Origin: Acidimicrobiia bacterium
Lineage (GTDB): Bacteria > Actinomycetota > Acidimicrobiia > Acidimicrobiales > Hopanoidiivorantaceae
Direction of reading: 5' to 3'
DNA: 5,314 nucleotides
Assembly: GCA_020027305.1 (NCBI GenBank)
Contig: JAHRAM010000032.1
Coordinates: 1-5,314, forward strand
Shown here: positions 1 to 5,084 of the stretch, piece after piece
Layout of the letters: every line of letters begins with the position of its first letter
Numbering within the stretch: the stretch's first letter is position 1
Position numbers and translations under genes: made by a program
The notes under the pieces: model-generated
Told to the model about the DNA's origin: nothing
Database searches by the model: none
What the model saw: only the letters and a program-made list of their open reading frames with translations

Positions 1-2537
1 TTGAGCCATCTGCTTCTCCCGATTTCAACAATTGGTTGCTTTAATTTTTCGAGCTTTGGTTTTCCGTTTGAAAGGTCTTCTAGTTTAACTGGGGTGGAAT
101 CTGGTTTACCTTCATCAGCCATAACTATAGCGATTAGGTTATCTATTTGACCTATATATATGTGGTTTATTTTTTGCTCTTCTTTTAATGCTAAGAGCTT
201 CACGCCTTGCCCGCCACGGTTCTTTTTGTCAAAGTCGGCAACTAGAAACGTGGCGATACAGGCATTGTTTGTTGCAACAATAATGCTGCTATCTGGGGTG
301 CATTCACTGGATGCCACAACTTTTGCACCTTCTTTAACGGTCATCCCGACGATTCCAGCAGCAGCTGGCCCTAATGGACGGAAATCAGAAAGGCTTGTTC
401 TAAGGATTTTTCCAGTGTCGGTAATAACGGCAAGCTCTTTCTTTTTGGATGGGTCTTGGGTTGAGGTGGGGAATACAGCTACAACTTTGTCTGCCCCTTT
501 TAAGTTGATGTATACCCCGTTATGTTTGAGCGACTTTTCAAGGTCAAGGCATTTAATGCTTCCTGATTCGGTTGTGATTATCAATGTTTCTGTTCCATCC
601 ATTGCTGTGTCTGGCATTACAAACAGAACTTCTTCACCAGCGTTAGTTCCAAATATTTGTTGGGCGGAATTCCCTCGCTTGCCACTTTCAACTTGCCCGA
701 TACTAGAAATTGGGGCAGAAAGAGAGCGCCCTTGACTAGTGAATGCCCATGCCGTTTTACTAGTCAGGGTCTCATAGCCACTATGTTCTAGCACATCATT
801 TCTGCCAGCTTTAAGATTTTTTGGGGCTGTGTCATCTTCAGCACTTTCAGTTTCAAGTGCTAGCCAGCCCACCACACCAGAAGTAGAAAGCGTCAATAGG
901 CAAGGAGCCTCCTTCACCTTTTTCGTGGTTATAAGCACAACATCATCTACATCGGCACTTGAAATAATTTGAGTTCGGCGGGGGCGGCCAAATAGCTCTA
1001 CAAATTCCTCTAGCTCAACCTTAAGCAGCTTCTTTCGTGCTGCTTCAGATTTCAAAAGTGCTTCTAGCTTTTTCACTTGGGCAGCCAGCTCTTTCTTTTC
1101 TTCTTGCACCTTTTGTTTTTCAAGAGCGGTTAATCGGCGAAGGCGCATTTCTAAAATGCTGTCAGCTTGGATGATTGTCAACTTGAGTTTGTCTCGAAGC
1201 CCTTTTCTGGCATCTTCAACTGTCTTTGAGCCACGGATGATTTTGATAACTTGGTCGATGTTATCTAATGCTTTTAACAAGCCAGTCACAATGTGGAGTC
1301 GTTCCTTTGCTTTTTCTAGGCGGAACTCAGTTCGCCGTTTAATAACCTTGAGACGATGGTTTACATATTCCTTACATATTTTGTATAGCGATAGTTGTTC
1401 TGGAACCCCGTGCACAAGTGCTGAGCTCAAAATGTGATGTTGCTCTTGAAGAGGGGTGAGCTTAAAGAGTTTTTGTAAAACAGCAGCTGGGTTTTCTCCA
1501 GCTCGGCATTCAATTTGGATGCGCAGCCCTTCTTTTCTATCAGACAGATTTTTAACGTCAGTTACTTCAGTCAACTTGTCTGCCACCATTAGCTCTTTAA
1601 TTTTGCCGATGACTTTTTCTGGGCCAGTCAAATATGGTAGCTCGGTCACCAAAATCGCCTGCTTCTTATTAGAGAGTGAAATGATTTCAGTTTTGGCACG
1701 AAGTTTAAATGAGCCCTTGCCATCTTTGTAAATATCTTTAAGCCCGTCATCAATTAGGATGCCCCCGCTGGGAAAGTCTGGGCCGGGTAACACCTTCATT
1801 AGCTCAGCCAACGTAGGTTTAGGATTATTTTTAGATAGCACTATCTTGATAACGTCTGCCACCTCACTAAGGTTGTGTGGGGGGATGTTGGTGGTAACAC
1901 CTACCGCAATTCCAGTCACGCCGTTTACTAGAAGATTTGGCAGAAGTGATGGAAGATAAACTGGCTCTTGTGATTCTCCGTCATAGGTAGTTCTAAAATC
2001 TACAGTGTCCTCGCTCAACTCATTAAGCATCGCCATTGCTGGCTCAGCAAGTCGACATTCTGTATATCTAGGGGCAGCAGGTGGGTCATCCAAACTACCG
2101 AAGTTTCCCTGTGGGTCAATTAGTGTAATGCCACGAGAAAAATCTTGCCCCATTCTTACAAGTGCATCATAGATAGCGGTATCTCCGTGAGGGTGATAGT
2201 TTCCCATCGTGTCGCCAACTACTTTTGCGCATTTTCTAAACGGGGTGTTTGGGCGGATGCCCATGTTGAGCATGGAATAAAGGATTCGCCGCTGAACTGG
2301 TTTTAGTCCATCTCTTACATCGGGAATTGCCCGAGAAGAAATAACCGACATTGAATATGCCAAAAAGGCTTCTTGGATTTCCTCGTTGACTGGAATGTCT
2401 TTTATATGAGCAGCAAATTTAGTTGGGTTAAGCTCGCCGTTTTTAGCTGGCACCTCTTTAGTTTTTGCGGCCGCCTTATTTGCCGGCCTTTTTGAACTTT
2501 TTGAACTTGCCTTTTTTATGGTGTTTGTTGTCGCCAT
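1..2537 (-). CDS. parC: DNA topoisomerase IV subunit A (ParC-type, gyrase A family), C-terminus cut by window edge
   Basis: This is the breakage-reunion subunit of a type IIA topoisomerase, which works with ParE to decatenate and relax DNA. I translated the minus strand from the ATG at 2537; it stays open for 845 codons to position 1. A Lys/Ala/Ser-rich tail (residues 1-40) precedes the catalytic domain. Visible landmarks are RDGLKPVQRRILY (75-87), the HPHGD quinolone-pocket helix (115-119) with Thr120 and Asp124, catalytic Arg157-Tyr158 in DPPAAPRYTECR, NLLVNG then TGIAVG (201-213), a charged coiled coil around 465-505, and a beta-pinwheel C-terminal domain from about 525 with NRGGQGV at 773-779. 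The DPPAA-RYTECR context, VTELPY-TGPEKVI and the FRPLGPAAAG repeat match actinobacterial ParC better than GyrA, whose active site usually reads DPAAAMRYTE. The start is supported by GGAGGT 10 nt upstream. Given usual family lengths of 800-900 residues, few residues are likely missing. A GyrA assignment is the main alternative. Confidence 0.93.
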   Translation of the reverse strand, partial: MATTNTIKKASSKSSKRPANKAAAKTKEVPAKNGELNPTKFAAHIKDIPVNEEIQEAFLAYSMSVISSRAIPDVRDGLKPVQRRILYSMLNMGIRPNTPFRKCAKVVGDTMGNYHPHGDTAIYDALVRMGQDFSRGITLIDPQGNFGSLDDPPAAPRYTECRLAEPAMAMLNELSEDTVDFRTTYDGESQEPVYLPSLLPNLLVNGVTGIAVGVTTNIPPHNLSEVADVIKIVLSKNNPKPTLAELMKVLPGPDFPSGGILIDDGLKDIYKDGKGSFKLRAKTEIISLSNKKQAILVTELPYLTGPEKVIGKIKELMVADKLTEVTDVKNLSDRKEGLRIQIECRAGENPAAVLQKLFKLTPLQEQHHILSSALVHGVPEQLSLYKICKEYVNHRLKVIKRRTEFRLEKAKERLHIVTGLLKALDNIDQVIKIIRGSKTVEDARKGLRDKLKLTIIQADSILEMRLRRLTALEKQKVQEEKKELAAQVKKLEALLKSEAARKKLLKVELEEFVELFGRPRRTQIISSADVDDVVLITTKKVKEAPCLLTLSTSGVVGWLALETESAEDDTAPKNLKAGRNDVLEHSGYETLTSKTAWAFTSQGRSLSAPISSIGQVESGKRGNSAQQIFGTNAGEEVLFVMPDTAMDGTETLIITTESGSIKCLDLEKSLKHNGVYINLKGADKVVAVFPTSTQDPSKKKELAVITDTGKILRTSLSDFRPLGPAAAGIVGMTVKEGAKVVASSECTPDSSIIVATNNACIATFLVADFDKKNRGGQGVKLLALKEEQKINHIYIGQIDNLIAIVMADEGKPDSTPVKLEDLSNGKPKLEKLKQPIVEIGRSRWL

Positions 2538-2547
2538 TTAAATATTT

Positions 2548-2553
2548 ACCTCC
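2548..2553 (-). promoter_or_regulatory. Shine-Dalgarno site of parC
   Basis: On the minus strand this reads GGAGGT, a near-perfect anti-16S match, with 10 nt between it and the ATG at 2537. It fixes the start of parC and shows that the organism uses canonical ribosome binding sites, unlike the rightward genes in this window, which have none that I can see. Confidence 0.85.
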
Positions 2554-2564
2554 ATCACAGCAAT

Positions 2565-2570
2565 ATAATA
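2565..2570 (-). promoter_or_regulatory. possible -10 element for parC
   Basis: The minus strand reads TATTAT here, 27 nt upstream of the parC start codon and just upstream of its Shine-Dalgarno site. It is close to the TATAAT consensus, but no good -35 hexamer sits 16-18 nt further upstream, so this is only a candidate. A further AT-rich stretch around 2598-2606 is an alternative. Confidence 0.25.
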
Positions 2571-2612
2571 CAGCACATATAGAAAGAAATAACCTCTTTA
2601 TAAAATTAGTTT

Positions 2613-2629
2613 GAATTCCCCCCTAATTC
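2613..2629. repeat. short inverted repeat with a C6 spacer
   Basis: GAATT and AATTC (2613-2617 and 2625-2629) flank CCCCCCT, giving a 5-bp perfect inverted repeat around a homopolymeric C/G tract. It lies between the two divergent genes, about 75 nt from the parC start and upstream of any likely parC promoter. A regulator binding site is possible. The stem is too short to make a strong structural claim, and chance occurrence cannot be excluded. Confidence 0.35.
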
Positions 2630-2706
2630 GTGGAAAAGAAAAGAGACTGCCCCGTATCTATTGGCAACAACATCAAGCAAACGGCGCGGCTTCAAGATAA
2701 TACAAA

Positions 2707-2735
2707 TATATAGATAATATATATTTATATAGATA
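2707..2735 (+). promoter_or_regulatory. TA-rich probable promoter region with 10-bp direct repeat, upstream of the SDR gene
   Basis: The sequence TATATAGATA occurs exactly at 2707-2716 and again at 2726-2735, 19 bp apart (about two helical turns). The first copy overlaps GATAAT (2713-2718), which differs from the -10 consensus TATAAT at one base; a TSS near 2725 would follow. The -35 region is poor (TTCAAG at 2691-2696, 16 nt away). The repeat could be duplicated -10 elements or a paired operator. The whole 2702-2735 stretch is almost purely A/T, in contrast to the GC-rich piece at 2681-2690 just upstream. Confidence 0.45.
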
Positions 2736-2773
2736 GTGTGACTACACTGGCAACACAAGTAAAAAAACTAGAA

Positions 2774-3589
2774 ATGAACGATAAAAATAAATCTTTTGAA
2801 GGCGCTGTTGCAATTGTTACAGGGGCATCGCGTGGAATTGGCAAGGCTCTAGCAGTTGAGTTAGGAAGGCAGGGAGCCTCAGTAGTTTGTGCTGCACGAG
2901 CCACAAATGAAAATCGCTTTAAGTTAGAAGGCACTATTGATGAAACGGTTGAGCTAATTGAAAAAGAAGGGGGTGAGGCATTGGCAGTTCCGACTGACCT
3001 TAGTTCCCCTGAAGCTGTGGAAGCTATGGTTGAAGCCGCCGCCAAGAACTTTGGCGGGCTTGACATATTGGTTAACAATGCAGCTGTTACATTTCCAGGC
3101 GACATTGACATTCAACCCAAGCACTATGAGTTAATTATGGATATAAATGTACGTGCCCCTCTATTAGCAAGTGCCTATTCGCGCCCTCACTTGACAAAAA
3201 GCCAGCACGGCAGAATTCTTAATGTCTCGTCTGTAACTAGCCTGCTGTATGCTCCACATATGATGGTTTATGGAATGTCAAAGGCAGCCCTTGACCACTT
3301 GTCAGTTTCTACCGCTGCGCAATTTGTTGAAGATGGCATTTGTGTGAATTGCTTCAGAATCGATGTGCCAGTGGCAAGCGAGGGATATTTGATGAATGCC
3401 CCCGATGAAGACCACTCCACTTGGTTTTCCCCTGAGGCAGCTGCACTCACAATGTGTTGGATGCTTTCACAGCCACCAGATTACACAGGCAAGATTGAAG
3501 ATATGATGGAGTTGGGGATGAAGCTAAAGACCTTAGGAGACATTGAGGGCAAAGGGCCGATTGAGACAGACTGGCGAATAAACCCATAG
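2774..3589 (+). CDS. short-chain dehydrogenase/reductase (SDR), HSDL2-like classical type
   Basis: This is a probable cytosolic NAD(P)-dependent oxidoreductase; its substrate cannot be read from the sequence. Counting from the ATG at 2774 (271 aa, near the usual SDR length), the Rossmann motif TGASRGIG is at 16-23, NNAA at 101-104, structural Asn125, and the catalytic residues Ser153, Tyr166 and Lys170 (YGMSK). Arg20 and Arg42 after the second strand suggest NADP(H). An insertion after that strand (43-55, ending KLEGTI) resembles the HSDL2-like group. The usual proline-glycine after the active site is replaced by RID (195-197), followed by VPVASEG. The frame also opens at a GTG at 2738, which would add 12 residues (VTTLATQVKKLE). 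Neither start has a Shine-Dalgarno site. I prefer the ATG because it puts the first beta strand about 10 residues in, as in relatives. The stop is TAG, and msrA starts 85 nt downstream. Confidence 0.9.
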   Translation: MNDKNKSFEGAVAIVTGASRGIGKALAVELGRQGASVVCAARATNENRFKLEGTIDETVELIEKEGGEALAVPTDLSSPEAVEAMVEAAAKNFGGLDILVNNAAVTFPGDIDIQPKHYELIMDINVRAPLLASAYSRPHLTKSQHGRILNVSSVTSLLYAPHMMVYGMSKAALDHLSVSTAAQFVEDGICVNCFRIDVPVASEGYLMNAPDEDHSTWFSPEAAALTMCWMLSQPPDYTGKIEDMMELGMKLKTLGDIEGKGPIETDWRINP

Positions 3590-3602
3590 GTTAAAAACTT
3601 AT

Positions 3603-3673
3603 GGCACAAACAAGAGTAAACTAAAAGGCACAAATTAAAAGACAGACACAAAAAATTAAAAAGCAGGCACAAA
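3603..3673 (+). repeat. degenerate tandem repeat (GGCACAAA units) in the SDR-msrA spacer
   Basis: GGCACAAA occurs at 3603, 3627 and 3666, with the variant GACACAAA at 3645. The spacings are 24, 18 and 21 nt, and ATTAAAA follows the second and third copies. It looks like a decayed tandem array of about 21 nt filling the 85-nt spacer. The spacer is 49 A and 11 T on the coding strand. The last copy sits immediately before the msrA ATG, where a ribosome binding site would be expected; only AGCAGG at 3662-3667 remotely resembles one. Confidence 0.55.
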
Positions 3674-3674
3674 A

Positions 3675-4328
3675 ATGGCATTTTTCAAAAAACCACAAAT
3701 GGTAGGCAAAGACAGAGCATTGCCTGGCAGAGATGAAAAAATGCCTGCCTCCTCAAATCATTTTGTGCTTGGCACTTCTATTGTTCCTCCATTCCCCGAA
3801 GGGTTTGAAAAGATTGTTGTCGGTATGGGGTGCTTTTGGGGCGCCGAGCGGAAGTTTTGGGAAGCAGATGGGGCTTACACAACAGCGGTCGGATATGGTG
3901 CTGGCGAAACTCACAATCCAACCTATGAAGAAGTTTGTAGTGGGCTGACCGACCACAACGAAGTCGTGTTGTGCGTTTTTGACCCTACAAAAACTAGCTA
4001 CGCAACGATGCTGAAGTTATTTTTTGACAACCATGACCCTACCCAAGGTATGAGACAGGGCAATGATGTCGGCACTCAATATCGTTCTGGTATCTATTAC
4101 TTTTCTGAAGGGCAAAAAGATTTAGCAGAGCAATCTAAGCAGGCATTTCAGCAAGTTCTCACTGAGGCAGGCTATAGTGAAATCACAACTGAGATTTTGC
4201 CAGCAGGTGAGTTTTATTACGCTGAAGAATATCACCAGCAATATTTGGCAAAAAATCCAGCAGGCTATTGTGGGCTAGGCGGAACTGGCCTAGCTTGCCC
4301 GACTGGATTGGAAACAGCCAGCAACTAA
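3675..4328 (+). CDS. msrA: peptide methionine (S)-S-oxide reductase MsrA
   Basis: MsrA reduces the S-epimer of methionine sulfoxide in proteins and free methionine, using thioredoxin to recycle its cysteines; it acts in the cytosol. The protein is 217 aa, close to the 212 aa of the E. coli enzyme. The nucleophile Cys53 is in MGCFWGAER (51-59). Tyr84, Glu96, Asp131 and Tyr136 occupy the E. coli active-site positions with a constant offset of two. The resolving cysteines Cys199 and Cys208 lie in YCGLGGTGLACP, so the full three-cysteine relay is present. The N-terminus (ALPGR at 15-19, then MP at 23-24) matches the long E. coli-like form, which supports the ATG at 3675 despite no clear Shine-Dalgarno site. 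The normal GYAGG/GYTGG loop reads GYGAG (73-77), and GHAE reads DHNE (93-96). No msrB is visible. It lies between the SDR and cupin genes on the same strand. Confidence 0.97.
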   Translation: MAFFKKPQMVGKDRALPGRDEKMPASSNHFVLGTSIVPPFPEGFEKIVVGMGCFWGAERKFWEADGAYTTAVGYGAGETHNPTYEEVCSGLTDHNEVVLCVFDPTKTSYATMLKLFFDNHDPTQGMRQGNDVGTQYRSGIYYFSEGQKDLAEQSKQAFQQVLTEAGYSEITTEILPAGEFYYAEEYHQQYLAKNPAGYCGLGGTGLACPTGLETASN

Positions 4329-4503
4329 TCTAAAATAAAGGTAATCAAAAAACAAACATAAAGGCAAAATTATAAATAAATAGCAAGCAAACAATTAAAT
4401 AAAATTAGTGCAAGTCAATATAAAACAAGCAATATAAAACAGTCAATATAAAACAAGCAAAGCCTAAAAATAATAAAAGGACAAAAACAAGAAAAACAAG
4501 ATT
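4329..4503 (+). other. A-rich, strand-asymmetric spacer / probable cupin leader
   Basis: This 175-nt gap holds no gene. I count 107 A, 30 T, 21 C and 17 G on the coding strand, so A outnumbers T more than three to one. It has no convincing terminator after msrA and no Shine-Dalgarno site at a workable distance from the cupin ATG; AAAAGGA at 4475-4481 is about 22 nt away. Several TATAAA stretches could serve as -10 elements, but none has a good -35. If transcribed, the leader should be largely unstructured because it has few complementary bases. Confidence 0.6.
4413..4460 (+). repeat. 14-nt tandem repeat (28-nt higher-order period) upstream of the cupin gene
   Basis: Three adjacent 14-nt units lie at 4417-4430, 4431-4444 and 4445-4458. 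Units 1 and 3 are identical (AATATAAAACAAGC); unit 2 ends AGTC instead of AAGC. Because AGTC also precedes unit 1, the block 4413-4460 has an exact 28-nt period for 48 nt. Each unit contains TATAAA. The array ends 43 nt before the cupin start codon. Confidence 0.85.
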
Positions 4504-4977
4504 ATGAGTATAAAAGATTTAGAAATCCCAACGGCGAAACATATTGGAGGCGATGACCTGCCTTGGGCTGAGCTAACTGATAACATCGCCCTAAAAGTTC
4601 TGCAAGTTTCAAATATCAGTGGATTTTGGGTTATTAGAAATCGCTTTGGGGCTGGTGTGGAAGTTCAAACCCACCGTCACACAGGGCCAGTGTTTGGAAC
4701 CACTTGGTCAGGGGCATGGGGATACAAAGAATCAGATTTTATGAATACGGCTGGCTCTTACCTTTATGAGCCTGCCAATTCTGTTCACTCTTTGTATACG
4801 CCCAAAGATGCCAAAGAAGATACAGATGTTACGTTTGTCATCTACGGGGCTAACTTGAATTTAGATGCCGATGGAAATGTAGAAAGCGTTACAGATGGGC
4901 CGGGTGTGCTTCAGGCATATTATGCATTCCTAGAAGAAAAGGGAATTGCTTGTCCCGACAATATTTTGTTGGATTAG
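4504..4977 (+). CDS. cupin-domain protein, 2,4'-dihydroxyacetophenone dioxygenase-like family
   Basis: This is a 157-aa single-domain cupin, probably a cytosolic metalloenzyme; no signal peptide is visible. Cupin motif 1 carries His57 and His59 (THRHTGPVF), but the usual glutamate after the second histidine is absent. Motif 2 is AGSYLYEPANSVHSL (83-97), giving the third ligand His95. A three-histidine site and the HRHTGPV / YEPA--VH pattern are typical of the 2,4'-dihydroxyacetophenone dioxygenase-like (ChrR-related) cupins, whose characterised member is an Fe-dependent C-C bond-cleaving dioxygenase. The C-terminal half (NLDADGNVESV, 119-129) also fits that family. No other aromatic-degradation gene is nearby, so the substrate is unknown and the family name should not be read as the reaction. 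ATG 4504 is the only reasonable start: the frame is closed by TAA at 4474-4476 with no start codon between. It lies downstream of msrA after a 175-nt gap. Confidence 0.88.
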   Translation: MSIKDLEIPTAKHIGGDDLPWAELTDNIALKVLQVSNISGFWVIRNRFGAGVEVQTHRHTGPVFGTTWSGAWGYKESDFMNTAGSYLYEPANSVHSLYTPKDAKEDTDVTFVIYGANLNLDADGNVESVTDGPGVLQAYYAFLEEKGIACPDNILLD

Positions 4978-4997
4978 CCATTATTCAACCAGTTTTT

Positions 4998-5017
4998 GGC
5001 AAGAACCTATCATTGCC
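4998..5017 (+). terminator. weak candidate rho-independent terminator after the cupin gene
   Basis: GGCAA (4998-5002) can pair with TTGCC (5013-5017) across a 10-nt loop, followed by TATTTTTATTT and, 16 nt on, a run of six T. It lies 20 nt beyond the cupin stop. The 5-bp stem is short for an intrinsic terminator, so this is tentative. Confidence 0.35.
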
Positions 5018-5038
5018 TATTTTTATTTCTAGTTTTTT

Positions 5039-5068
5039 GCTCAAAAATTTCTAACAATTTTGCTGAGC
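5039..5068. repeat. hairpin-forming inverted repeat between convergent genes
   Basis: GCTCA (5039-5043) pairs with TGAGC (5064-5068), and AAAATT (5044-5049) with AATTTT (5056-5061). This leaves a 2-nt bulge and a 6-nt loop, 11 bp in total. It starts 17 nt beyond the stop of the minus-strand gene, so it may protect or end that transcript, but no U-run follows it on either strand. Six T precede it on the plus strand. Confidence 0.4.
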
Positions 5069-5084
5069 TTGGCATTGCCCGCTT

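Noticed and set aside
160..1959. Several plus-strand open frames (160-735, 1156-1437, 1456-1731, 1759-1959)
   Set aside because: They lie antisense to an uninterrupted, strongly conserved parC frame; their translations are Ser/Thr/Pro-rich with no recognisable domain, and they lack ribosome binding sites.
2641..2700. Possible tRNA or small RNA in the GC-richer part of the divergent spacer
   Set aside because: I could find no cloverleaf, T-arm motif or stable hairpin; the segment has no recognisable structure.
3601..3624. Tiny frame ATG GCA CAA ... TAA (7 codons) before msrA
   Set aside because: It has no ribosome binding site and sits inside the repeat array; the GGCACAAA repeat explains the resemblance to a start.
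2725..3681. Minus-strand open frames opposite the SDR gene and its 3' end (2725-3111, 3268-3450, 3481-3681)
   Set aside because: These are shadows of the SDR frame, which carries a full set of family motifs; the antisense products have no coherent features.
3733..3956. Overlapping open frames within msrA on both strands
   Set aside because: They overlap the conserved MsrA catalytic region in other frames and have no independent support.
4413..4460. CRISPR-like array
   Set aside because: The units are 14 nt, directly abutting with no spacers, AT-only in the core and non-palindromic, and there are no cas genes nearby.
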